A stretch of DNA of 64,000 nucleotides from Bacteroidales bacterium (GTDB lineage: Bacteria; Bacteroidota; Bacteroidia; Bacteroidales; VadinHA17). This document shows, one piece after another, positions 6,645-14,533 of the stretch (its first letter is position 1; each line of letters starts with the position of its first letter). Under the pieces are notes generated by a model, which had not been told where the DNA came from, made no database searches, and worked only from the letters and a program-made list of their open reading frames with translations. The position numbers and the translations under genes are program-made. Location: contig JADJLX010000005.1 in NCBI GenBank assembly GCA_016709865.1, forward strand, positions 1,364,001-1,428,000, written 5' to 3'.

Positions 6645-9440
6645 TTATTTCTTCTTCTGATCTTCCAGTCTGTATTCCACTTTCTCCTTCTGATCTATTA
6701 CCATCTCTTTCGGATCGTCAAGTACCGGTGACTCCTCCAGGGACTTCCAGTCAAAGTTCTCATCGAGCGGGGTAAGCGCTTTCTGAGGGTCAAAAAAACG
6801 AATGTCAGCCGGCAGTGCAGTATAAGGAGTATAATCCGGCTTACCTGTAAACATATCGGAGAGGTCAGTTGCCCCGGCGTCATACTGATTCAGATATGGT
6901 AATCCGAGTATATTCCAGAAAGTTTTGAATATACTGCCAAAGCTGTAATGCAGTTTGCTGATATAGTTCTTCTTAGCCCATGGTGATATAACCATTAGCA
7001 AACTCCGGTGAGCATCGATATGATCTACACCATTCTGAGCATCATCTTCTGTAATTACAATGGCCATATTCTTCCAGTATGGAGTATGAGAAAGGTACTC
7101 TACTATCCTTCCCACTGCCAGGTCATTATCAGCCATGTAACTCTCTCTGAACGGATATCCTGCTTCAGGTCTCTCTCCTGCCCCATGATCGTTTGGCAAT
7201 ATCACTGTCAATACCTGTGGCATAACCTTACCCTCGCCCATCCACTTTGCTTCAAACTCTTTAATAAACTGTGTCATCCTGAACTGGTCGGGTATTGCCA
7301 TGTTATAGGTAGGATACTCCCTTGAGGTCCTGCTGAATATAGGAGTAGGTACAGGAAAATTTGCGAATTGTTTGATTCCGGTATACTTGTACGACTCATC
7401 GTAAAAAGCAGGTTCAAACATAACGCTGAAACCAAAATTATAGAAGTCTATTTTATTTCTTTCGAGATGATCCCACATTGAACCTGATTCATTATAGTCT
7501 TCGGGATATATAGCCCCTGCAGCTCCGTTCATACCCAGACTGCCCGGTGCTTTTGAAGCGGGATTATATTCCCTGTTGCCTCCATAACTGGCCGGAGTAC
7601 AAGTCTCAACCCACTCATTGGGATAGGTATTTACAAGCCATCTGTGTCCATCGGCCGAAACATCAGAATCAACATAGAAGTTGTCTCCGATTGCAAACTC
7701 CGAAGCGAGTTTTAGGTGGTTTGGCATTACGGTTGCAGCCTGAATAAGCTCATTTTTAGCTTTATTTGTAAATGAGGCATTCCGGCCATACCTTGCAATA
7801 GAGGGATCTCCCTCTGAATTCGGAACCTGCCCAAAGACCTCATCAAATGTCCGGTTCTCCTTAGAAATGAATACAATATGTTTTATCGGTGACTCTTTCT
7901 GACCTCCATATACTGGAACCGGGTTTTTCTTCCGGGTTCTTATCAGTTTACCGGCTTTTTGCTTAAAGAAGTTGTTGGTGATAACCTGTGAAGTCATCTT
8001 TTTCAGTTCTCCTTTCGAAGGCATCTCTATTACAGAGACAGTACCTTTCATAAGCGATCCGATATATGTTCCTTCGCCGCCCTCTTTGAAATCTTTTCCT
8101 CCGTTAGGACCACTGCCGTAACCTTTTGCATTTGTTACTATCAGATGTTTGCCGTCAGGAGTAACCTTTAGTTTTGAAGGAAACCAGCCAACAGGAATAT
8201 GCCCTTCAACGGTAAATGAGGGAATATCAATAACTGCCACTGCATTAATGCCGGCTTCCGCTACATAGAGCTTTTTCTGATCGGGTGACACAGCGAGTCC
8301 GAATGGTATTACACCCCTGAAATGCTTCAATGCCTCATCAGGCTTCAGAAAGATCTCTTTTATAATTGAATCAGTCCTGATATCAATTACAGTAATATTA
8401 TCATTGTTACCGTTACTCACAAATACATATTCTGAAGTAACTGCAAGTGAGTTCGGACTTGAGCCTCCCACTGCCGGAATCCCTTCAACCATTTGTCCGA
8501 CAAGATTGCCGGTTTTAATCCTAGCTTCTATTTCAGGCTTCAAAATATCATCAAGAGAGACTGCCCATACCGAAAAAGCTTTATCACTGTTGGGATCTCC
8601 CAGTCCGGGGATCACCAATGAATCAGTAACAATACCATCAATCATTTCTTTGGTATTGTATGCAAAGGCAGGAAATGAAAGTGCATTTTTATAATCGGAT
8701 GTTTCTTCGATTTTACCGATCTTACTGTATTGGAACATACCAACATTCGCCACATAAACTTTTTTCTCATCAGGAGTAAGACATACTCCGAATGGATATC
8801 TGCCAACCACAACTGAACTTACAACCTTCATTTTGCGGGTATCAACAATAAGAAGCCGGAAATTGGTCTGGTCAACAGCTAACAGATAGTTTCCGTCGCG
8901 TGTTAAAACCATATCGCCTATATAGCCGTCAGGATTTAATGTACCATCCTCAAAAACTGAACATTCCACAGAGTCGATCTTCGATCCGTTTGCAAGATCG
9001 AATACCTGAATGGAATTATCCTGACCGGCAGCAACATACACTTTACTGTTATCGGGTGATATGGCAAGTCCCATAAAAACTGATTCCAGCACACCTTCAT
9101 CAGTATTATAACCCGGCGGTACCTGGATAATATCAGGAGAAGTTGTAAGGTTATGAATTATTGATATTGAAAGGGGATTTGTGCCGGAATTAGCTGTCAC
9201 TGCTGTTTCTCCGTCATTACTAAGAACAAGTCCGAACGGATGAGGAGCGACAAGCAGGCTTTTCCCCGATGGAGTAAGTAGCCGGCCGTTAGGAATTATA
9301 GTAATTCCATCCTTTTTTATTGAGGTATAAAGTGATCCGGCAGGTGCAGAAAGAACAACCGGATCATCTATTCCTGACCTGCATCCTGAAGCAATTATTC
9401 CGGCAAATGTTACCAGAAAAAATAATTTTGAGAATCTCAT
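6645..9440 (-). CDS. Lipoprotein with YVTN-type beta-propeller and C-terminal phosphoesterase domain
   Basis: 931 residues. The N-terminus is a lipoprotein signal (FAGIIASGC, lipid Cys20). Residues about 40-480 are a seven-bladed YncE/YVTN-like propeller with repeated SPDNSKVYVA, TPDEKKVYVAN and SPDQKKLYVAEAG blades. Residues about 520-880 match the phosphoesterase (AcpA/phospholipase C-like) family: HIVFISKENRTFDEVFGQ, NDHGAG and ITEDDAQNGVDHIDAHRS supply Asp/Glu/His metal ligands. It is probably attached to the cell envelope and cleaves phosphoesters; the substrate is unknown. It is the last gene of the leftward run that starts with the GntR regulator, separated from the oxidoreductase by a hairpin at 9470-9492. 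Confidence 0.85.
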   Translation of the reverse strand: MRFSKLFFLVTFAGIIASGCRSGIDDPVVLSAPAGSLYTSIKKDGITIIPNGRLLTPSGKSLLVAPHPFGLVLSNDGETAVTANSGTNPLSISIIHNLTTSPDIIQVPPGYNTDEGVLESVFMGLAISPDNSKVYVAAGQDNSIQVFDLANGSKIDSVECSVFEDGTLNPDGYIGDMVLTRDGNYLLAVDQTNFRLLIVDTRKMKVVSSVVVGRYPFGVCLTPDEKKVYVANVGMFQYSKIGKIEETSDYKNALSFPAFAYNTKEMIDGIVTDSLVIPGLGDPNSDKAFSVWAVSLDDILKPEIEARIKTGNLVGQMVEGIPAVGGSSPNSLAVTSEYVFVSNGNNDNITVIDIRTDSIIKEIFLKPDEALKHFRGVIPFGLAVSPDQKKLYVAEAGINAVAVIDIPSFTVEGHIPVGWFPSKLKVTPDGKHLIVTNAKGYGSGPNGGKDFKEGGEGTYIGSLMKGTVSVIEMPSKGELKKMTSQVITNNFFKQKAGKLIRTRKKNPVPVYGGQKESPIKHIVFISKENRTFDEVFGQVPNSEGDPSIARYGRNASFTNKAKNELIQAATVMPNHLKLASEFAIGDNFYVDSDVSADGHRWLVNTYPNEWVETCTPASYGGNREYNPASKAPGSLGMNGAAGAIYPEDYNESGSMWDHLERNKIDFYNFGFSVMFEPAFYDESYKYTGIKQFANFPVPTPIFSRTSREYPTYNMAIPDQFRMTQFIKEFEAKWMGEGKVMPQVLTVILPNDHGAGERPEAGYPFRESYMADNDLAVGRIVEYLSHTPYWKNMAIVITEDDAQNGVDHIDAHRSLLMVISPWAKKNYISKLHYSFGSIFKTFWNILGLPYLNQYDAGATDLSDMFTGKPDYTPYTALPADIRFFDPQKALTPLDENFDWKSLEESPVLDDPKEMVIDQKEKVEYRLEDQKKK

Positions 9441-9469
9441 CTTTATGAATATTTCATTAATAAAAGCAT

Positions 9470-9492
9470 AGGCGTAGTTTCATACTACGCCT
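9470..9492. terminator. Perfect hairpin AGGCGTAGT-TTCAT-ACTACGCCT
   Basis: Nine-base perfect stem with a five-base loop between the Gfo/Idh and phosphoesterase genes, followed on the minus strand by a T-rich run. It may attenuate or end leftward transcription, or be a small palindromic repeat. Confidence 0.6.
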
Positions 9493-9532
9493 AGCCTTAA
9501 AGTATAACTTATAAAGAATATCTGATCTTCTT

Positions 9533-10861
9533 CTATACAAGCTTGTAACCAGCTCTGTACTCGTAATGCATAAGCTTAGTGGCAGCACCATCGGTATCAT
9601 CCACAAATGTCTCAGTCTGCGGATCCCACTTAATGGTGCGCTTCAGTGTGCATGCTATGTTACCAAGAGTACAAACTGTGCAGCTGCTATGACCAACCTC
9701 TACAGGAACAGCAGGATCAACATGATTTTTGACTGCTTCCACGAAGTTTAGCTGGTGAGGAATTCTTGTTTCATACGGACCTTCAACATTTGTAGCTGCC
9801 GGAGGAGGATTAAATTTAGGATCTGAGGCATTAAAGAAGCCTCTTGACACTTCTAACCATCCAGTTTCGCCTATGAACTTAACACCTTTTGTTTTTTTCT
9901 CATCAAAAGGTTCTGATGTCATCACAACACCATTGGCATATTTGAAAGTCATATATTCTGTGCCGTCGCCGACAGGTGAAATTTCAACCGGACCATTTCT
10001 GTCCATGCCGAGTCCCCACTGAGCAACATCGAACATATGGGCACCCCAGTCGGTTGTAAATCCGCCTCCCATCTCTGAATACCATCTCCATGCACCCCAG
10101 AATTGTTCATCCTGAGGAGGATCAAGTGATATCGGAGGATCGAGCTGATTATTAAAATGAATTGGCATCGGAAGTGATCCCAGCCACAAATCCCAGTTAA
10201 GATCAGCAGGAATCGGTTCTTCAGGAAGATCATACGGTTTAGGAGGAGCACCAACATAAGCATGCACTTTGGTTATCTTGCCAAGTGCACCATCCTGAAC
10301 TAGTTTAACAGCATGCTGGAATTCAGCTGATGATCTCTGCTGACTTCCGATTCCTAGTATCCTGTTATTTTCCCTGACAACTTTTTTCAGTTCCTGACCC
10401 TCTTTGATTGTGAAAGTCATTGGTTTCTCAAGATAAACGTCTTTACCAGCTTTCAAAGCAGCAATAGCTATTCTTGCATGAGAATGATCAGGCACTGCAA
10501 TAACAACTGCAGTAAGATCAGTTCTTGCAATCAGATCTTCAAATTTCTCATAGGTATCAACTTTAACTTCTTTTCCTGCCTTGGCATAGAATTCAGTTAC
10601 CCTTTTCTCGAAACGCTTACGTTTAATTCCATAAACATCGCATCCTGCAAGTACTTTAACACCTGGAATCTGCATAAAGCCGTTAAGCAGAAACATAGCC
10701 TGCTGCCCCATTCCAATAAAGCCCAATTTGATTTCAGTGTCTGCAGGCGGAGTGCCTTTACATGATGATGCAATGCTCGGAAGCACTACCATTCCAGCTA
10801 CACCGAGAGTTGCTGTGCCAAGAAACCGGCGTCTTGACATACCTTTTTTTTCTTCTTTCAT
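9533..10861 (-). CDS. Gfo/Idh/MocA family NAD(P)-dependent oxidoreductase with Tat leader
   Basis: 442 residues. The leader has a twin-arginine motif (MSRRRFLGTATLG) and a hydrophobic stretch, so export in folded form is expected. The nucleotide-binding loop is LGFIGMGQQA and the family EKP motif is present (VYLEKPMTF). The C-terminal alpha/beta domain has the WGAHMFDVAQWGL motif common in the exported Bacteroidota group. Such enzymes oxidise, reduce or hydrolyse sugars; some exported members use tightly bound NAD for glycoside hydrolysis. The gene sits between the GH29 fucosidase and the phosphoesterase, suggesting a role in processing the same glycan. The substrate is not known. Confidence 0.88.
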   Translation of the reverse strand: MKEEKKGMSRRRFLGTATLGVAGMVVLPSIASSCKGTPPADTEIKLGFIGMGQQAMFLLNGFMQIPGVKVLAGCDVYGIKRKRFEKRVTEFYAKAGKEVKVDTYEKFEDLIARTDLTAVVIAVPDHSHARIAIAALKAGKDVYLEKPMTFTIKEGQELKKVVRENNRILGIGSQQRSSAEFQHAVKLVQDGALGKITKVHAYVGAPPKPYDLPEEPIPADLNWDLWLGSLPMPIHFNNQLDPPISLDPPQDEQFWGAWRWYSEMGGGFTTDWGAHMFDVAQWGLGMDRNGPVEISPVGDGTEYMTFKYANGVVMTSEPFDEKKTKGVKFIGETGWLEVSRGFFNASDPKFNPPPAATNVEGPYETRIPHQLNFVEAVKNHVDPAVPVEVGHSSCTVCTLGNIACTLKRTIKWDPQTETFVDDTDGAATKLMHYEYRAGYKLV

Positions 10862-10943
10862 GTTACAATGTATTTATCAGGTTAGTTAATGATTGGTCTT
10901 ATGTTTTATAGCATATGAAGTATAAAAATAAACTTTTTTTTGA

Positions 10944-12296
10944 TTATGATAATGCATTTTTAAATTCAAGTTTAATAATCATCACACTATTTGCCATTTC
11001 ATTTACCGGAAGGTTCCTCAGACGCAGATATTTTTTCTGTTCAATGTGATCACCTGGACTAAGATCAACAACGCATTCCACTCTTTTATTATTATTGAGA
11101 AGGGTTGCTTTCACCGGCAAAACATCCAATGGTTTCACTTTAAATCCGTTCCCCGTAAGTCCTTTATTGAAATGGATGTAAATTGTTTTATCACGCGATG
11201 TTACAAAAACATCCTTGCTGCTCAACAGCTGAGTAACCGGAGTAACATTAACGAAAGATTCCTCAACTGAGAGGTACCACTCGCCCAGGCGTTCAAGGAT
11301 CTCATATGACTGATCAGGTATCAGGCCTTCAGCGGTCGGACCCACATTCAGCAGATAGTTTGCATCGCGTGAAAGATATTTGTCGATGCTCCTCTCGAGA
11401 TGAAGATCAGTATAATAATCCTCATCTTTTTTATAGCCCCAGCTCTCCATGCCTACTGACTGGCAAGCCTCGGTTGGTCTTTCCAGCACAGTAGCATCAG
11501 CCTCAGCAGCAGCAAAATCGCGCTCAGGGGTACCGAAATCTCCATCATCAAATCCGCGGTTATTGATTACAGCTGATGGCTGCAGAGATCTGATCATGGC
11601 ATTCACTGAAGGATCTTTATAAAGAGGCACGTTCATGTCCCACCAGAATCCATCAATCTTCCCATAATTGGAACAGAGTTCCTTCACCTGGGCCTTTAGA
11701 AATTCCATGTATTTATCCCAGTCAGGGGTATCGCCCGGCTCCGGTCCTGCAAGTTCATGGTGTCGTCCCTGATTCGGATAGTTTGGATGGTTCCAGTCGG
11801 CTATTGAGTAATACAGGCACAACGGAACGTTTCTTCTGTGGCAGGCATCAGAAAGTTTGCCAATAATATCCTGTTTGTAAGGAGTGTTCATTGTATTGAA
11901 TTTTGTCTGCTTTGTATCCCATAAGCAGAATCCGTCGTGATGCTTAGTTGTGATTGTAATGTACTTCATCCCTGCCATTTCCATTGTATCGAGCCATTCT
12001 TCGGGATCAAATTTCTTCGGATTCCACTGGTTTGCAAGCTTAACATATTCAGCTCGCGGTACACGGGCCCTCCACTGATGCTGCTCATGCCAGGCAGGGA
12101 TTGAATATAATCCCCAGTGAATGAACATTCCGTATCTCTTTTCGAAGAACCAGTCGCGGCTGTCTCCAAACCTCTTAACTTTTTCATTACTCCAGGTATA
12201 GCCTGGTGAGTTCCCAAATCCGTAAAATGGTCCGGGAAGTAACAAAGGAGTTGATGCCAGCAAAGTGGCCTTCTTGATCATTTCACGTCTTTTCAT
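10944..12296 (-). CDS. Alpha-L-fucosidase, GH29
   Basis: 450 residues with an N-terminal signal region (MKRREMIKKATLLASTPLLL). The catalytic (beta/alpha)8 domain has the family start WFFEKRYGMFIHWGLYS and KYITITTKHHDGFCLWDT. The predicted nucleophile is Asp220 in DGFWWDMN. A small C-terminal beta domain follows from about residue 350. GH29 enzymes remove terminal alpha-L-fucose from glycans. It lies 13 bases after the GntR regulator gene, so the two are almost certainly one operon, pointing to fucose-containing substrate sensing. Confidence 0.9.
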   Translation of the reverse strand: MKRREMIKKATLLASTPLLLPGPFYGFGNSPGYTWSNEKVKRFGDSRDWFFEKRYGMFIHWGLYSIPAWHEQHQWRARVPRAEYVKLANQWNPKKFDPEEWLDTMEMAGMKYITITTKHHDGFCLWDTKQTKFNTMNTPYKQDIIGKLSDACHRRNVPLCLYYSIADWNHPNYPNQGRHHELAGPEPGDTPDWDKYMEFLKAQVKELCSNYGKIDGFWWDMNVPLYKDPSVNAMIRSLQPSAVINNRGFDDGDFGTPERDFAAAEADATVLERPTEACQSVGMESWGYKKDEDYYTDLHLERSIDKYLSRDANYLLNVGPTAEGLIPDQSYEILERLGEWYLSVEESFVNVTPVTQLLSSKDVFVTSRDKTIYIHFNKGLTGNGFKVKPLDVLPVKATLLNNNKRVECVVDLSPGDHIEQKKYLRLRNLPVNEMANSVMIIKLEFKNALS

Positions 12297-12309
12297 TTTG
12301 ACTATATTA

Positions 12310-13026
12310 TTAAAACCTACCGAAAATAGAATATTTTTCTGTATTACAGAAGATTGAGGAATACAGAAATAACCCGGGATTGTTGGTTTCCAACCTTCGT
12401 TCGAGGTGAAGCACGGGTTGTTCCTTTTTGATTTTCAGAAACTTACCTATCTTAGTATTTGCAGGAATAGCTTTGATTCTCTGATCTCCGCCCTTAATTT
12501 CTATCCGGTAGTTATCTCTTAAGATCTGAAAAAGAGACCTGTTCTCAAACTGACGGGCAGTTATTCTTGGCAGGTTTATGTTTGCGATATAGCTGATATC
12601 GTAAAAAATGGGCACATCATCGAGGAGCCGAAGCCTCTCCATATAAATACAACCTGATTCCTTCTCGAGGTCAGAAAGCGGAAACATAAAATCTTCAGGC
12701 CATTGCATGAGAACCGGCTTTACAATAATCTTTGTCTTGAGATTGCGGTTACCAACTGCTGAAGTGGTACCTGAAACTGAAAGAATCCCTATCTCACGCG
12801 GAAGGTTATGAACTATACTGCCTTTTCCCTGGTGCTTTTTTATATAACCATCCGCGGCAAGGGTTGCAAGAGACTGGCGTACAGTGGGACGAGTCATGCC
12901 GTATAATTTGCATAACTCATTTTCCGAGGGCAGCAGATCACCCTCCTTATAAACACCATCCAGAATATGCTTCCGGAGTATTTCATAAAGTTTCCTGTAC
13001 TGCGGTATGGCTTTAGGGCTAACCAT
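12310..13026 (-). CDS. GntR-family transcriptional regulator, HutC/UTRA type
   Basis: 238 residues. Residues about 8-75 are a GntR winged helix (GDLLPSENELCKLYGMTRPTVRQSLATLAADGYIKK). Residues about 90-235 are a UTRA ligand domain (YMERLRLLDDVPIFYDISYIA), the type that senses sugars or sugar phosphates. It heads a leftward operon with GH29 and faces the large rightward catabolic operon. A 16-bp palindrome at 13065-13080 and a near copy at 13148-13163 are the likely operators, so it should control both arms and itself. Confidence 0.92.
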   Translation of the reverse strand: MVSPKAIPQYRKLYEILRKHILDGVYKEGDLLPSENELCKLYGMTRPTVRQSLATLAADGYIKKHQGKGSIVHNLPREIGILSVSGTTSAVGNRNLKTKIIVKPVLMQWPEDFMFPLSDLEKESGCIYMERLRLLDDVPIFYDISYIANINLPRITARQFENRSLFQILRDNYRIEIKGGDQRIKAIPANTKIGKFLKIKKEQPVLHLERRLETNNPGLFLYSSIFCNTEKYSIFGRF

Positions 13027-13047
13027 GACAAAAAAATTAATTAATTG

Positions 13048-13078
13048 TAAAAATAATAAACTTTACTTGTAAATACAA
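13048..13078 (-). promoter_or_regulatory. Predicted leftward promoter for gntR
   Basis: Minus strand: TTG at 13078-13076, 20-base spacer, then TATTTTTA at 13055-13048, one base off TAnnTTTG. The TTG lies inside the palindromic operator. Predicted start near 13041, about 15 bases before the gntR ATG. Confidence 0.5.
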
Positions 13079-13080
13079 GT
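13065..13080. promoter_or_regulatory. Operator 1, ACTTGTAAATACAAGT
   Basis: Seven-base arms ACTTGTA / TACAAGT are perfectly inverted around AA. It fits the TTGTA-nn-TACAA form of GntR-family sites and covers the -33 TTG of both predicted divergent promoters. Confidence 0.7.
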
Positions 13081-13097
13081 TAATTGAATTATTTTTG
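13067..13097 (+). promoter_or_regulatory. Predicted rightward promoter for the E2/E1 operon
   Basis: TTG at 13067-13069, 20-base spacer, then TATTTTTG at 13090-13097, an exact TAnnTTTG match. The -33 box lies in operator 1. Predicted start near 13104, about 140 bases before the E2 ATG, so operator 2 lies within the leader. Confidence 0.6.
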
Positions 13098-13147
13098 TAG
13101 TCATTGATATTTAGACATATCTAAAGTAGTCAATATGTATTTCATTA

Positions 13148-13163
13148 ACTTATAATTACAAGT
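13148..13163. promoter_or_regulatory. Operator 2, ACTTATAATTACAAGT
   Basis: It differs from operator 1 at two of 16 positions and lies 83 bases to its right, about eight helical turns away. Its position downstream of the predicted start suggests roadblock or looping repression. Confidence 0.6.
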
Positions 13164-13187
13164 CGGAAGACCGGAGACGGAAGACCG
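13164..13187 (+). repeat. Direct repeat CGGAAGACCG, two copies
   Basis: Two exact 10-base copies (13164-13173 and 13178-13187) separated by GAGA, directly abutting operator 2 in the leader of the E2 gene. Function unknown. Confidence 0.6.
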
Positions 13188-13244
13188 AAGTAAAAACAAA
13201 ACAGACCTAATACCATAATAACTCAATAACCAAATAACAACATA

Positions 13245-14468
13245 ATGGCAACAGCAGTAATAATGCCGAAGCAGGGACAGTCAGTTGAAACCTGTATAAT
13301 TACAAAATGGTTTAAGAAAAAAGGAGAAAGTGTGACTGTTGGCGACATCCTGTTCTCATATGAAACCGACAAAGCCGCATTTGATCTGGAATCACCGGCT
13401 GAAGGTTTGTTGCTTGACATCTACTTTGGTGAGGGAGCCGAAGTTCCTGTACTTGTAAATGTTGCGGCAATAGGAAAAGCCGGAGAGGAAACGGCATCTT
13501 TAAATCCCGATAATTCGGCAGATAAATCAGCTGTTGCTGTAGAGGCCGTAGAGGATGTAAAAGCTAAAGAGGTTTTTGGGGAAATAAATTATCCAGGAAA
13601 TGCTAATGGGAAAATAAGAATATCACCAAGAGCTAAGAAACTTGCAGATGACAAAGGGCTTAATTACAATAACCTGCAGGGATCCGGACCAAATGGCAGG
13701 ATTATTACTGAGGATATTGAGAAAGCTCTCTCAGGAGTTATTGTTAATAAAATAACAGTAAAATCGGATAAAACTGAATTTGCCGAGCAGCCTTTAAGCA
13801 ATGTAAGAAAGCTAATTGCGAAGTCAATGCACGCATCACTCCAGAATTCTGCACAGCTGACACACCACATGAGTGCCGATGTGCGCCATCTTCTGGATGC
13901 CCGTCAGAAAATAAAATCACAGGTCGCCGCAAATAAGAATCAGCAGGATATAACATTGAATGATATGGTTTGCTGGTGCGTAATAAGGGCGCTTGAGAAA
14001 TTCCCGGAAGCCAACAGCCATTTCCTTGGTGAAACAATAAAAACTTTCAATAAAGTGCACCTTGGACTGGCAGTCGACACACCTCGAGGATTAATGGTCC
14101 CGGCTGTAAAGAATGCAAGTGAAATGGATCTCACAACATTATCGAAAGAGCTTAAATCTGCAGCCGACGCCTGCCGTAAGGGAAGCATTAATCCTGAGCT
14201 GATTCAGAGCACAGCAGCAACATTTACCGTATCTAACCTTGGAAACTATGGTGTAGAAATGTTCACTCCTGTTATCAATCTTCCTCAGGCAGGTATACTG
14301 GGAGTCTGTACTATAATTAACCGTCCGGCCAATATGGGAAATAACATTTTCGGCTTCGTTCCATATATTGGATTATCGCTCACATATGATCACAGGGCGA
14401 TTGACGGTGGTCCGGCAACACTGTTCCTGAAAGAGATAAAAGAACAGATTGAGAATTTCAGATATTAA
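13245..14468 (+). CDS. 2-Oxoacid dehydrogenase complex, E2 dihydrolipoamide acyltransferase
   Basis: 407 residues in classic E2 order. A lipoyl domain spans 1-80 with lipoyl-Lys43 in YETDKAAFD, a peripheral subunit-binding domain spans about 124-162 (ISPRAKKLADDKG then GPNGRIITEDIE), and the acyltransferase domain fills the rest, ending with YDHRAIDGG (His383, Asp387). It carries acyl groups from E1 to CoA. It opens the rightward operon and is followed directly by the fused E1 gene. No E3 (dihydrolipoamide dehydrogenase) gene lies in the window, so E3 must come from elsewhere. The acyl substrate (pyruvate, acetoin or branched-chain type) cannot be fixed from sequence. Confidence 0.93.
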   Translation: MATAVIMPKQGQSVETCIITKWFKKKGESVTVGDILFSYETDKAAFDLESPAEGLLLDIYFGEGAEVPVLVNVAAIGKAGEETASLNPDNSADKSAVAVEAVEDVKAKEVFGEINYPGNANGKIRISPRAKKLADDKGLNYNNLQGSGPNGRIITEDIEKALSGVIVNKITVKSDKTEFAEQPLSNVRKLIAKSMHASLQNSAQLTHHMSADVRHLLDARQKIKSQVAANKNQQDITLNDMVCWCVIRALEKFPEANSHFLGETIKTFNKVHLGLAVDTPRGLMVPAVKNASEMDLTTLSKELKSAADACRKGSINPELIQSTAATFTVSNLGNYGVEMFTPVINLPQAGILGVCTIINRPANMGNNIFGFVPYIGLSLTYDHRAIDGGPATLFLKEIKEQIENFRY

Positions 14469-14485
14469 TTTTAACAATTATGTAG

Positions 14486-14505
14486 GGAATGGTCGCGACC
14501 ATTCC
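14486..14505. repeat. Perfect 20-bp palindrome GGAATGGTCGCGACCATTCC
   Basis: Fully self-complementary, followed by TTTT, between the E2 and E1 genes. It could be a hairpin that tunes E2:E1 stoichiometry, or a member of a dispersed palindrome family. Confidence 0.75.
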
Positions 14506-14533
14506 TTTTAAAAACATACAAATAATATAAATC

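Noticed and set aside
13027..13244. Riboswitch in the leader of the E2 gene
   Set aside because: The leader holds operator copies and a short direct repeat but no conserved riboswitch core that I recognise.
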